From Trueperella bonasi (GTDB lineage: Bacteria > Actinomycetota > Actinomycetes > Actinomycetales > Actinomycetaceae), in NCBI RefSeq assembly GCF_030811535.1, contig NZ_JAUSQX010000001.1:806001-870000 (forward strand): DNA of 64,000 nt, in the 5' to 3' direction. Both the position numbers and the translations under genes were made by a program. Each line of letters opens with the position of its first letter. The first letter of the stretch is position 1. Positions 1 to 10,337 of the stretch are shown piece after piece. The notes under the pieces were generated by a model. The model was not told the DNA's origin, searched no databases, and was given only the letters and a program-made list of their open reading frames with translations.

Positions 1-522
1 GCCGCTCATCGCGAGCGGCACGATCGGAACATCAAACTTCATGGCGAGCGCGGCGGCACCAGTTTTAAACTCCCCCAACTCGCCCGTGCGCGAACGGGTG
101 CCTTCCGGAAATATAAGAATTGGAATGCCCGCACGTAGGAGGCGGGAGGTCATACCCTTGGCGCGGCCAGCATTTGGATCGCGCGGATCAACCTTGCGTT
201 CAATCGGATAGGTGTTAAAAAACAGGGAGGTAAGTTTAGAAATGGTCGGTTTGCGATAAAAATAGTCTGCCGCCGCTCCAGTGGCGAGCTGGTCAGTCAT
301 GTGATCCGGCAAAAGAGTGAACACCATCGGCGCATCAAGATGCGAAGAGTGATTGCCCACCACAATGTAGGCTCCCTCCAGACCCTCGACGTTGTGCTGC
401 CCCGACACGCTCGTATCGAGCACGGATTTAATCACCGGGCGGGTCAAGAACTTACGCACCCCGCGGCGCATATTCTTCTTCGACTCCGAATGGTAGTCGT
501 CGAGCGGGTGCAGATTGGTCAT
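1..522 (-). CDS. 1-acyl-sn-glycerol-3-phosphate acyltransferase (PlsC family), partial
   Basis: This reading frame runs off the left edge of the window, so the C-terminus is missing; 174 residues are visible. The acyltransferase signature NHSSHLD lies at about residues 57-63 (NHx4D, catalytic His and Asp) and the glycerol-phosphate binding motif FPEGTRS at about 138-144. Family members transfer an acyl chain to lysophosphatidic acid at the inner membrane face, the second step of phospholipid synthesis. The start ATG overlaps the stop of the upstream dehydrogenase gene (ATGA), so the two are probably translationally coupled. The acyl donor and exact acceptor cannot be read from the sequence. 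Confidence 0.88.
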   Translation of the reverse strand, partial: MTNLHPLDDYHSESKKNMRRGVRKFLTRPVIKSVLDTSVSGQHNVEGLEGAYIVVGNHSSHLDAPMVFTLLPDHMTDQLATGAAADYFYRKPTISKLTSLFFNTYPIERKVDPRDPNAGRAKGMTSRLLRAGIPILIFPEGTRSRTGELGEFKTGAAALAMKFDVPIVPLAMSG

Positions 523-1307
523 CGACGGCCCTTATTCAATTTCTTGACAACCGCTGCCACAGCCGGCGCGGGCGCATGCTTGGCTAGAAATCCGGTGATC
601 TTAAATCGTTTCGACGGCGTGGAGGTCGTTTTGCCTTTTTCCACGTCCGCAAGGCACTCTTCGATGACGCGATCGGCGTCCAGCCACAGCCAACTTGGGA
701 TCGACGACGTCGACACCCCGGATCGCTCATGGAACTCGGTTCTAACCCACCCGGGAATGAAAGAGACGACCTGCACGCCATGTTTGCCTACTTCGATTGC
801 CAGCGAATCCGACCACACGCGCACGAAGGCTTTAATCGCCGAATACGCACCCATAGGCGCTGCTGCCGCCATCGAGGACGTGTTGATGATGACTCCTTCA
901 CCGCGTTCTTTCATTGCGGCCGCCGCTGCGCCGCCGAGCACCATCGGGGCCCTCGCCATCAGCTGCGTGCCCCGCAAAAGAGGTTCTGGATCCGCCGTCG
1001 CCATCCGCGTGTACAAGCCAGCACCGGCGTTGTTGACGAACACGTTAATCGGAGACTCGGTAGAGCTGAGCCGTTCGCTAACCGCCCGAACGCCGTCGTC
1101 AGAGCTCAAATCCGCCGGCAGGGCTTCCACACGAACACCATTTTTACCCAGCTCAACGGCAACTTCCTCAAGACGTTCGGAATTGCGTGCCACAAGAACG
1201 AGATCGAGCCCGCGCCGAGCTAGATGACGTGCGAACATGAGACCTAAGCCCGACGAGCCGCCAGTGATCAGCGCCCGCCCGCGTAAAGGTGAGTTGTTAT
1301 CAGCCAT
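519..1307 (-). CDS. SDR family NAD(P)-dependent oxidoreductase
   Basis: A 262-residue classical short-chain dehydrogenase. The nucleotide-binding motif TGGSSGLG is at 15-22, NNAG at 92-95, the catalytic serine near 144 and the YxxxK pair at Y155/K159, so the active site is complete. The basic ARNSER segment after beta-2 (about 40-45) favours NADP(H), which is an inference. The gene starts at an ATG preceded by AGGACAC, and its stop overlaps the plsC start. The pairing with an acyltransferase hints at a lipid-related ketone or alcohol substrate, but the substrate is unknown. Confidence 0.9.
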   Translation of the reverse strand: MADNNSPLRGRALITGGSSGLGLMFARHLARRGLDLVLVARNSERLEEVAVELGKNGVRVEALPADLSSDDGVRAVSERLSSTESPINVFVNNAGAGLYTRMATADPEPLLRGTQLMARAPMVLGGAAAAAMKERGEGVIINTSSMAAAAPMGAYSAIKAFVRVWSDSLAIEVGKHGVQVVSFIPGWVRTEFHERSGVSTSSIPSWLWLDADRVIEECLADVEKGKTTSTPSKRFKITGFLAKHAPAPAVAAVVKKLNKGRR

Positions 1308-1369
1308 GTGTCCTACGATAGTTGCGAAGCGGTGGGAAGTCTTACTGTTTAGATAATAGTCATTCTAGG

Positions 1370-1375
1370 TAGAAT
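1370..1375 (+). promoter_or_regulatory. candidate -10 box for the HD-like gene
   Basis: TAGAAT lies about 30 bases before the ATG at 1405, in the divergent gap between the SDR gene and the HD-like gene. A ribosome-binding site (GGAGTGAG) sits between it and the start. No convincing -35 was found. Confidence 0.35.
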
Positions 1376-1404
1376 CTCGTTCGTCCTCGAATTAATGGAG
1401 TGAG

Positions 1405-2385
1405 ATGTCGCAAATTGACGTGCCGGCGTGGCTCACGCCTTCTTTTGCGCGGTCGGCCTCGGCGGTTGGCGCGGCCGCCGAACGCGAGCACATCGAACGG
1501 GTGTGTGCCGAATTTATCAAGCTATGGTCGACGCCAAACCGCCATTTTCACGACATCCGACATCTGTGTGATGTGCTCACCCGCATTGACATGCTCAGCT
1601 CCGAGGCACACAACGTTGATGTGGTCAGGCTTTCCGCGTGGGCCCACGGGTGCGTGTTTAACTCGAGCGACCAACAGGCATACGTGCACCAAGGCGGGGA
1701 GAACCGCGCCGAATCTGCGCGCGTGAGTGCCGAACTGTTTGAGAAAATCGGAATCCCGAGCGAGGTGGTACAACAAATTTCCAAACTGATCTTAGATATG
1801 CGCAAACATCCGCTACCCACTCTGGAATCTCGAGTAGTCGTTGGGCAGGATTTGGATCTGCTAGTTTTGGTGGACGCCCACCTAGGTTTCCTTGCGAGCC
1901 AACCGCAAAAGTATCGGGATTACGTTGATGGTATGCGTGCGGAGTACTCGCATCTACCGTTGGAGGATTTCGCGAGCGCAAGACTGGCAGTGGTCAATAG
2001 TTTGCTTGACCGAAAACGATTGTTTTCCACACCCTTAGCTACTGACTGGGAGGCGCCGGCGCGCCAAAATCTCGAACTGGAAAAGGCGCGGTTAGAAGCC
2101 GAACTCTCAGATTTGCACGCTGGCTACCCCGTCCCACCGCACACGCTTCCTCAGCCAGAAATATCGGGCTCCCAAGAACTCCCGAATAGACAAGTGCCTA
2201 TTCACCACCTCGCCCCATCGCAGGCTGATTACAGTGGCTCCACTCTGGAGGCGGCGGGCGATCACCTTGATCCGCGCAAATCCGGGAAAGTTTTACGTTC
2301 AGAGGACGCGAAGCAGGCCCGCCGGGATGCCATCACACACACTGTGCGAGAAAAGGCAAAGGGCGATAACGACGACGGGAAATGA
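1405..2385 (+). CDS. HD-superfamily-like protein (COG4339-type), HD doublet degenerate
   Basis: 326 residues. The N-terminal ~210 resemble the predicted metal-dependent HD phosphohydrolases of the COG4339 type: RHFHDIRH near 47-54, a helix ending AWAHG where family members usually have a His-Asp pair, and an ESARVSAELF helix near 105. The second member of the doublet is Gly here, not Asp, so metal binding or catalysis may be lost. The C-terminal ~110 residues are charged, low-complexity and probably disordered. The start is the ATG after GGAGTGAG. The gene stands alone and ends at a strong bidirectional terminator. Its function is unknown. Confidence 0.65.
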   Translation: MSQIDVPAWLTPSFARSASAVGAAAEREHIERVCAEFIKLWSTPNRHFHDIRHLCDVLTRIDMLSSEAHNVDVVRLSAWAHGCVFNSSDQQAYVHQGGENRAESARVSAELFEKIGIPSEVVQQISKLILDMRKHPLPTLESRVVVGQDLDLLVLVDAHLGFLASQPQKYRDYVDGMRAEYSHLPLEDFASARLAVVNSLLDRKRLFSTPLATDWEAPARQNLELEKARLEAELSDLHAGYPVPPHTLPQPEISGSQELPNRQVPIHHLAPSQADYSGSTLEAAGDHLDPRKSGKVLRSEDAKQARRDAITHTVREKAKGDNDDGK

Positions 2386-2422
2386 TCAGATCTGGCGAAC
2401 GGGCAAAATTTAGACTGATACC

Positions 2423-2455
2423 GAAGGGCCCGAGGCTAATCGCCTCGGGCCCTTC
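2423..2455. terminator. bidirectional terminator between the HD-like gene and groEL
   Basis: A perfect 14-bp inverted repeat (arms 2423-2436 and 2442-2455, GAAGGGCCCGAGGC on the left) with a 5-base loop. It sits between convergent genes and can serve both. Confidence 0.9.
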
Positions 2456-2491
2456 ACTCTGTAGCTCAGAGCTTATCCAGCACAACGCGGT

Positions 2492-4294
<1,803 letters not shown>

Positions 4295-4410
4295 TCACTG
4301 TTTGGTAGCTGAGTTTCACCAGCGGCCAAAAGTTGAGTGAAGATGAATCAAGTAATTGGAGTGAGGCGGGTGCCGTCAGTTACTCCTCACGCGTGCCCAT
4401 GCGTGAAGGC

Positions 4411-5016
4411 TCAGCGTATTACAGCGACGATAGGCGCTCCGTAGGCGACAATCACGTCTTCGCTTTCAGCGACGTCAGCGCCCAGTACCTCCGCTACAGC
4501 CCGTGCGGTTCCTTCGTATTCGGGATCGAAATAGTAGATCGTAGAATCCACGGGCTGCGTTCCACCGCGGTAGTCAGCCACTGAAACATTGCCGAAGCCC
4601 TGTTGCTCCAAGATCGCCTGGTTCTCACCGGCAAAGCCGACTGTGCCGCGGCCATTGAGGACGAGAATGTGATGGTTCAGGTTTGGCTCAATGGCGGCTT
4701 CACCTTCGTCAGCATCGGTCGCGTCCTCTGAATCGGACGCCTCGGCAGGGCCTTCCTCACCGTCTTCCTCTTGACCGTCTTCACTTTCGCCGTCTTCTGC
4801 AGCGGCCTGCTCGGAAGCGGTGGGTTCATCGGCCGTAGGATCGTCGTCGCTGGACATGGCATTGCCAATCCAGATTCCCACGATTGGCGCGATCATGAGC
4901 ACCGCGAGCAAAGCGATCAGCCACGGGCGCGCGCTACTTGGGCGCCGGTGAGCGCCAACTGTTGTGCGCTCTTTGGCTAGCCGGTCAAATTCATCTTCAG
5001 GATATTCATGAGCCAC
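4411..5016 (-). CDS. membrane-anchored LytR C-terminal-domain protein
   Basis: 201 residues from a GTG with AGGA seven bases upstream; another GTG lies two codons earlier. A short cytoplasmic N-terminus is followed by one membrane segment (about 32-53). Next comes a very acidic Glu/Asp/Ser/Ala linker (about 55-110), then a C-terminal LytR_C-type domain (about 113-200: HHILVLNGRGTVGFA..., YYFDPEYEGTARAVAEVLG). LytR_C domains usually follow the LCP phosphotransferase domain of wall-polymer ligases; here there is no LCP domain. It probably acts at the cell envelope, but its role is unknown. The neighbour downstream of its start is DUF3263. Confidence 0.75.
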   Translation of the reverse strand: MAHEYPEDEFDRLAKERTTVGAHRRPSSARPWLIALLAVLMIAPIVGIWIGNAMSSDDDPTADEPTASEQAAAEDGESEDGQEEDGEEGPAEASDSEDATDADEGEAAIEPNLNHHILVLNGRGTVGFAGENQAILEQQGFGNVSVADYRGGTQPVDSTIYYFDPEYEGTARAVAEVLGADVAESEDVIVAYGAPIVAVIR

Positions 5017-5057
5017 GCACACATCCTACCGCGAATGGACCTTGACGCCAGATTTGA

Positions 5058-5318
5058 CTACTGCGTTCTGCCTCCGCGCTCCGCCAAACGTTCTTCGCGC
5101 AAGCGGCGAAGCCGGTCAACCAACGCCGGATCGGCCCGCCAAAAATGTTCGGAGTCCAACAGATGGGTCAAAAGGAGGTGGTATCTGATCGGGCTCATCT
5201 GCATGGCGCGCCGAATGGCCTGATCGCGCGTCGCACCGTAGCGCCACCACGCTCTTTCAAATTCGAGCACGGACGCCTCAAATTCCGTAAGCTCTTCCAT
5301 CTTTTCACTTTCTGACAC
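5058..5318 (-). CDS. DUF3263 family protein
   Basis: 86 residues matching the small actinobacterial DUF3263 family: LEFERAWWRYGATRDQAIRRAM, MSPIRYHLLLTHLLD, and a basic tail after DPALVDRLRRLR. The fold looks like a small helix-turn-helix, with the segment around MSPIRYHLLL as a plausible recognition region. Its function is not established. It is co-oriented with and directly upstream of the LytR_C gene (gap of about 40 bases), an arrangement common in actinobacteria. Confidence 0.85.
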   Translation of the reverse strand: MSESEKMEELTEFEASVLEFERAWWRYGATRDQAIRRAMQMSPIRYHLLLTHLLDSEHFWRADPALVDRLRRLREERLAERGGRTQ

Positions 5319-5395
5319 AACCCAAGCCTATGGCGAGTCTCCTCCAAAGTGCTCGCCAGGTCCAACACCACTAACAACTGCGATACCGTTTTCCT

Positions 5396-6064
5396 ATGAG
5401 TAACTTGGCTGACATCGTCCACCCGGAATGGGCTCGCGCACTCGAACCCGTCGCTGCCGACATTGCGACCATGGGAGATTTCCTCCGGGCCGAAAACAGG
5501 GCGGGCCGCGGATACCTACCCGAGGGCGATGCCGTATTACGAGCGTTCACCTACCCGCTATCGCAGGTGCGAGTGCTCATCGTTGGCCAAGATCCCTATC
5601 CCACGCCCGGCCACGCAATCGGGCTATCTTTCGCCGTCGACGCCGATGTGCGCCCCCTTCCGCGTTCGCTCAGCAATATTTACAAAGAACTTCACGAGGA
5701 CCTTGGTATCCCTCCCGCCGAGCACGGCGACTTGACAGCTTGGGCCGAACGCGGAGTCATGCTCCTCAACCGGGTGTTGACTGTCGAGCCTGGCAAGCCG
5801 GCCGCCCACCGCGGGCAGGGCTGGGAAGCCGTCACCGATCACGCGATCCGAACCCTCGCACGCCAAGACCAACCCCTCGTTGGAATACTGTGGGGGCGGG
5901 TGGCCCAGGAGCTCAAACCCCTACTTGGCAAGACGCCCGTCGTCATGTCACCGCATCCCTCGCCACTTTCCGCAAGCCGCGGATTCTTCGGCTCCAAGCC
6001 ATTTTCGCGTACAAACGCACTACTGATCGAACAGGGGGCCGAACCGATCAACTGGTCCGTGTAA
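5396..6064 (+). CDS. ung: uracil-DNA glycosylase
   Basis: 222 residues, family 1 UDG. The water-activating motif GQDPYP is at 64-69 with catalytic D66, and the leucine-loop motif HPSPLSA starts at H187. Both active-site elements are intact. The final Pro of the first motif, where E. coli has His, is common in actinobacteria. The enzyme removes uracil from DNA to start base-excision repair. It is monocistronic and diverges from the DUF3263 gene. Confidence 0.97.
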   Translation: MSNLADIVHPEWARALEPVAADIATMGDFLRAENRAGRGYLPEGDAVLRAFTYPLSQVRVLIVGQDPYPTPGHAIGLSFAVDADVRPLPRSLSNIYKELHEDLGIPPAEHGDLTAWAERGVMLLNRVLTVEPGKPAAHRGQGWEAVTDHAIRTLARQDQPLVGILWGRVAQELKPLLGKTPVVMSPHPSPLSASRGFFGSKPFSRTNALLIEQGAEPINWSV

Positions 6065-6094
6065 CTCGCGGCTCGTCGCAAGTCGCATGAAAAG

Positions 6095-6167
6095 AGCCCC
6101 CTGTCAGACTCGAACTGACGACCTTCGCTTTACAAGAGCGGCGCTCTACCAACTGAGCTAAGGAGGC
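6095..6167 (-). tRNA. tRNA-Thr (anticodon TGT)
   Basis: The acceptor stem GCCTCCT/AGGGGGC pairs with one G-T wobble. The D arm, anticodon loop CTTGTAA (anticodon TGT, codon ACA), TTCGA loop and T arm are present. CCA is not encoded. Confidence 0.95.
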
Positions 6168-6242
6168 ACGCCCCGCCAGGCAAAACTGGCGAAGCCTCTC
6201 ATAGTGTGCCAGAAAAAGCGGCCGGAGCCAAACGGGTGAGCG

Positions 6243-7079
6243 CTAGTTTTCGGGCGCCCCGGCGTCGATGGCCAGCTGCATGACCGAAGCCACGTCACCG
6301 TTTTCCAGCCAAGCCGTATTCTCCTCACCGTTCACCTCGAGGGTCGGAGTTCCAGAATACCCCTTGGCACGGAAGGCATCCGTGGCCTCGTCGGTTACCG
6401 TCTGCCAGTCATCGGAGGAAATTGATGCGGGAAGATCAGCGACGACGTCGGCAGGCACTCCCACCGACGCGGCGATTTCGGCAATGTCTGTTTCGGAAGG
6501 TGCCGGCCCGCGCTTAATCACCGTCGTGTAAGCCTGATCAAAAAGGGCTTCGTTGAACGCAAAGGCCTGCTCGGGAGCGTAGGTCGCGACGTAGAACATT
6601 GCCGCAGCCATATTGCTAGAGATGTCGTTGCCCAGCGTAGCTACCGGGTAAAAGCGCAGAGCCATTTGGCCCGACGACGTCAAGTTCCGGTAGTTTTCGG
6701 CACTGGCCGTCTCCAGGTGAATACAACCCGAACACGTGTAATCGGAATACACCGAGAACAGCCCAGCATCTGGCACCGGGCTACCTGCCGCGCCATTTTC
6801 GTCGATGTCGATGCCGTAATCGTCCGTGACGTTAGCTAGCTCAGCCGGCCGCACTTCGCCGTCGAAATCGGCTTTGTCATTACCGAAAATCTGCATGATG
6901 GCAAAAATAATGAGCACGAGTCCAATCACGCCACCAAAAACCGCAAGCGTGCGATTGCGCTTCTTACGCTTCTCCTCCTGCTCGCGCAGAATACGAGCCT
7001 TTTCGCGCGCAATTTCGCGTCTTTCTTTCTTCGTGACGGGTTTGCCCTGCGAGTTCGTCGCGCGGTTCGTGTCTGCCAT
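6243..7079 (-). CDS. membrane-anchored DsbA-like thiol:disulfide oxidoreductase
   Basis: 278 residues from the ATG with AAAGGGA upstream; an in-frame start 12 codons earlier lacks a ribosome-binding site. A highly basic cytoplasmic N-terminus (about 1-43) is followed by a membrane segment (44-64) and an extracytoplasmic thioredoxin-fold domain. The domain has a CSGC active site (116-119), a helical insertion, and a cis-Pro loop at GTP. It resembles the actinobacterial DsbA_2/MdbA group that oxidises or reduces cysteines in exported proteins. The partner and direction of electron flow are not visible. It precedes tRNA-Thr on the same strand. Confidence 0.88.
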   Translation of the reverse strand: MADTNRATNSQGKPVTKKERREIAREKARILREQEEKRKKRNRTLAVFGGVIGLVLIIFAIMQIFGNDKADFDGEVRPAELANVTDDYGIDIDENGAAGSPVPDAGLFSVYSDYTCSGCIHLETASAENYRNLTSSGQMALRFYPVATLGNDISSNMAAAMFYVATYAPEQAFAFNEALFDQAYTTVIKRGPAPSETDIAEIAASVGVPADVVADLPASISSDDWQTVTDEATDAFRAKGYSGTPTLEVNGEENTAWLENGDVASVMQLAIDAGAPEN

Positions 7080-7179
7080 GCCTGTCCCTTTACTAGTTAA
7101 TCTGCCGAAATTCAATCACAAGCCCGTACCGTTTTCCACGGTTGCCCAGATTACTTTCCCGAAACGAGATTGTTTAATC

Positions 7180-8826
7180 CTAAATTATACTCAATCCGGA
7201 TTGCCCCACAACCACCACCGCCGACATGGCCACCACCAATAAGATCATGAGCCAAAAAAGCCGGTAACCCGGGGTCGGCGCAATTGCCTCCAGTAAAATA
7301 CGGGCTCCCTCACGGCCGTCTCTATTCGTCACCATCAACCACGCCACCACCATTGCCGATACCAGGCCAATCGGTTCATTCAGCTCGGGATCAGTGACAT
7401 CTAACGCTTCGAGCGCAACGACCACCAACCACCCAAGCCCGCCGCCAACAGCCAACGAGACAGCACTGTGCAACAGCGCCCCAACCACAGTGAACGGTAG
7501 CCGGAGCACCATCCGCCCCACATCGCCCTCATGCGGGCCACCGCGAGCCACTCGCCTGTCCTTCAGTCCGCGATCCGCGCCGCCCACGATCGAGACGGCA
7601 ACCACCAACGCGGCGACAGTCAGAGCCGCTGGCCCCGGCCACGCAAGTCCAAAAATAGCGACAATCGCGCCGATCAGCAACACGTGCAACCGGGCTTTTC
7701 GGGCCGGCAAAAACCAATCACCAACGGGCAAACGATCATGGCGCGCGGGGTCGAAAGCAGGCTCGTCCACTCCTAACACACCGGATTCATCCATCCCCGG
7801 CGCGTCCACCGTCTGCTCCAATGGCCGATCGAACATCGATCGGCGCTGCGGAACCACGACCGGAAGCTGTAAAGTAGGCGGGTTCCCACCTTCGGCAGCG
7901 ACGACGGTTTCGCCAGTTGATACCGACTCCACCTCGCCGTGCTGCTCATCGCCGCCCCACTCTTCGACGTGCTGGCCCTGCAGGCTCTCATCGTGACCCG
8001 CTCCATCGGCAGTGCCGCCGCTGGCAACCGCGCCGGCCGCCGTCGTCGAACGCAACTCCTCCACGAGCGCGTCAAAGGTAATCCGGCGTGATCCATCCGG
8101 CTCGAGAGCTCGCCAAAAAGCGTTTTCAGCCCGCGGATCCAACCCCGGCACATGCGCCTCACCGTGCAGGACGCGATGCATCACGGCCGGCGTCGTTTCG
8201 GCAGCGAACGGCACAACGCCCGTCGCCGCGAACGCCAAAACAGCCGCAAGCGACCACCAATCAGCCATCTCATCCGGCGCCCCTCCGCGAATAACCCGCG
8301 GATCTGCCCAACCTGGAGTGTGCGAAAGAGAACCGGTACGAGTAATCCGCGTATCATGCCCGAGCTGAGCAATACCGAAATCAATGAGCACCGGCCCCTC
8401 CGCACCCATCATCACATTCGACGGCTTCAGATCACGATGCAGCACCCCCACCGCATGAATCGAACGTAACGCAGCTGCTAACTCCTCCCCAAGATCCACC
8501 AGGTCGCTGCCTTCATACCGGCCTGAATCCCGCACGTCGGCATCGAGAGTCGGCCCATCGATCAGCTGGGTGACGATGAAAACCTCGTCCTCTTCCGTCT
8601 CCGCATCGAGGATTTGCGCCACATATTCCCCGCGCACCCGCTGCAACATACGCACTTCACGGCGCAACCGATCACGCGAAACCGGATCCGCCGCAACCTC
8701 CGGATGCAAAAGCTTCAAAGCCACCTCACGGCCCTGGCCATCGACCGCCTTATACACGGTAGACATGCCACCGGATCCAATCCGCTTGACGATCTCGTAA
8801 CCGCCAATAATCGATCGTTCTCGCAT
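7180..8826 (-). CDS. serine/threonine protein kinase with C-terminal membrane domain
   Basis: 548 residues from the ATG preceded by AAGGGG. The N-terminal Hanks-type kinase domain (about 10-275) has the Gly-rich loop GSGGMSTVY (17-25), Lys38, HRDLKPSN (130-137) and DFG (149-151), so it should be active. A low-complexity acidic linker follows (about 275-380). The C-terminus has four predicted membrane segments (around 400-420, 460-490, 500-520 and 527-548) instead of PASTA domains. Signals and substrates are unknown. It diverges from a sugar-type ABC ATPase gene across a 212-base gap. Confidence 0.93.
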   Translation of the reverse strand: MRERSIIGGYEIVKRIGSGGMSTVYKAVDGQGREVALKLLHPEVAADPVSRDRLRREVRMLQRVRGEYVAQILDAETEEDEVFIVTQLIDGPTLDADVRDSGRYEGSDLVDLGEELAAALRSIHAVGVLHRDLKPSNVMMGAEGPVLIDFGIAQLGHDTRITRTGSLSHTPGWADPRVIRGGAPDEMADWWSLAAVLAFAATGVVPFAAETTPAVMHRVLHGEAHVPGLDPRAENAFWRALEPDGSRRITFDALVEELRSTTAAGAVASGGTADGAGHDESLQGQHVEEWGGDEQHGEVESVSTGETVVAAEGGNPPTLQLPVVVPQRRSMFDRPLEQTVDAPGMDESGVLGVDEPAFDPARHDRLPVGDWFLPARKARLHVLLIGAIVAIFGLAWPGPAALTVAALVVAVSIVGGADRGLKDRRVARGGPHEGDVGRMVLRLPFTVVGALLHSAVSLAVGGGLGWLVVVALEALDVTDPELNEPIGLVSAMVVAWLMVTNRDGREGARILLEAIAPTPGYRLFWLMILLVVAMSAVVVVGQSGLSII

Positions 8827-9038
8827 GTCACCCCTTGTGTGGCGAAGAAAATCTAGCCCCTCGCGCGAATGTGGCGCATACCGCTTGGGAAGTTCCAGTA
8901 AAGACAATCTTAAAATACGCGCAGTGTGCAACAATACTAGGGATGCCGGCCGTCGGCATCGTGTCAGAGTCGACACACTCCGGCACCTTTCACTACGGAT
9001 CGTCCGGCACGTACCTGCCGGTGGAGGGAACCATAAAC

Positions 9039-10244
9039 ATGGCGACTGTCACATTCGAAAACGCCACACGCGTATACCCGGGGTCAACCACTCCCGCCGT
9101 CGATTCACTCAACCTAGAAGTTGAAGACGGAGAATTCCTCGTCCTCGTAGGGCCCTCGGGCTCCGGAAAGTCCACTGCACTGCGCATGCTGGCAGGCCTG
9201 GAGGACGTCAACACCGGCCGAATCTACATCGGCGAACGCGACGTCACAGACGTGACGCCAAAAGATCGTGACATCGCGATGGTCTTTCAGAACTATGCGC
9301 TTTACCCGCATATGACCGTTGCGGACAACATGGGCTTCGCACTGAAAATCGCCGGGGAGGACAAGGAAGTTATCCGCGAACGCGTAGAAGAAGCTGCGCG
9401 TATTCTCGACCTTGAACCATACCTCGAACGCAAACCCAAGGCGCTATCTGGTGGACAGCGCCAACGCGTGGCCATGGGCCGGGCCATCGTGCGCAAACCG
9501 CAGGTCTTCCTGATGGACGAACCGCTATCAAATCTCGATGCCAAGCTTCGCGTGCAAACCCGTACCCAGATCGCATCACTACAGCGCTCACTGGGCGTGA
9601 CCACCGTTTACGTTACCCACGACCAGACTGAAGCGCTCACCATGGGGGATCGCATTGCCGTGCTGAAAGACGGCATCCTGCAACAGGTGGCCTCGCCAGC
9701 CGAAATGTTCTCCCGGCCAGCTAACGCTTTCGTTGCCGGATTCATTGGCTCACCCGCCATGAACCTTGGCGACTGGCGGGTCGATGGCGATCGCGCGGTA
9801 TACGGCGATGCTTCGTTTAAGCTTCCTGCCGACGTCCTCGAGGCCGTTCGCGATGAAGGCAAAGTGACTGTTGGTCTGCGGCCCGAAGCGCTCGAACTCG
9901 CGAAAGAAGAAACCGGGATGCCGGTGAAGGTCACATTCGTTGAGTCCCTTGGCTCGGATGCCTACGTGTACGGCACGATCGTGGGGTCCGAGCGGGAAGA
10001 AGCCAATTTCGGATCGGGCGATTCTGCGCAGACCCTCGTAATCCGGATCGAGCCGCACGATGTTCCAAAGGCAGGCGAGATCGTGAACGCCCGCCCGCGC
10101 GGCGAATACACTCACTTCTTCTCGAGTTCGACTGGCGCGCGGATCGACTCCTCCGTCAACGAGTTCGCCATGGAAGATGTGGATAACGTGCAGGTCCAGC
10201 CCGTCATCCATGACGAGCTGGCCGACGAGCACGTGGCAGAATAG
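9039..10244 (+). CDS. ABC transporter ATP-binding protein, MalK/UgpC/MsmK type
   Basis: 401 residues from the ATG at 9039, chosen because GGAGGGAA precedes it and because upstream codons do not match the family. Walker A GPSGSGKST is at 38-46, with the Q-loop in VFQNYALYPHM, the signature LSGGQRQRVAMGRA, Walker B VFLMDEPLSNLD and the switch His. A C-terminal OB/TOBE regulatory domain of the CUT1 type is present (about 240-370). No permease or binding-protein genes adjoin it, so it is probably a shared ATPase energising several carbohydrate importers, as MsmX/MsiK do. That role is inferred from family and context. Confidence 0.92.
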   Translation: MATVTFENATRVYPGSTTPAVDSLNLEVEDGEFLVLVGPSGSGKSTALRMLAGLEDVNTGRIYIGERDVTDVTPKDRDIAMVFQNYALYPHMTVADNMGFALKIAGEDKEVIRERVEEAARILDLEPYLERKPKALSGGQRQRVAMGRAIVRKPQVFLMDEPLSNLDAKLRVQTRTQIASLQRSLGVTTVYVTHDQTEALTMGDRIAVLKDGILQQVASPAEMFSRPANAFVAGFIGSPAMNLGDWRVDGDRAVYGDASFKLPADVLEAVRDEGKVTVGLRPEALELAKEETGMPVKVTFVESLGSDAYVYGTIVGSEREEANFGSGDSAQTLVIRIEPHDVPKAGEIVNARPRGEYTHFFSSSTGARIDSSVNEFAMEDVDNVQVQPVIHDELADEHVAE

Positions 10245-10258
10245 GCACTCTAGTTAGG

Positions 10259-10299
10259 CGACGCCGGGGCTTACGTTCGTGAACTGGGCTCCGGCGTCG
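10259..10299 (+). terminator. probable terminator after the ABC ATPase gene
   Basis: A 9-bp stem CGACGCCGG (10259-10267) pairs with CCGGCGTCG (10291-10299), followed by TAGTGTTT. The loop is large (23 bases) and the T-run weak, so termination may be partial. Confidence 0.5.
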
Positions 10300-10337
10300 T
10301 AGTGTTTAGGCGTAGTCTTGAACGGAAGGGAGGTGCC

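Noticed and set aside
301-1227. 308-residue plus-strand frame over plsC and the SDR gene
   Set aside because: Opposite-strand shadow of two genes with intact catalytic motifs.
8835-9038. N-terminal extension of the ABC ATPase gene
   Set aside because: The extra 68 codons do not match the family, and a strong ribosome-binding site precedes the internal ATG at 9039.
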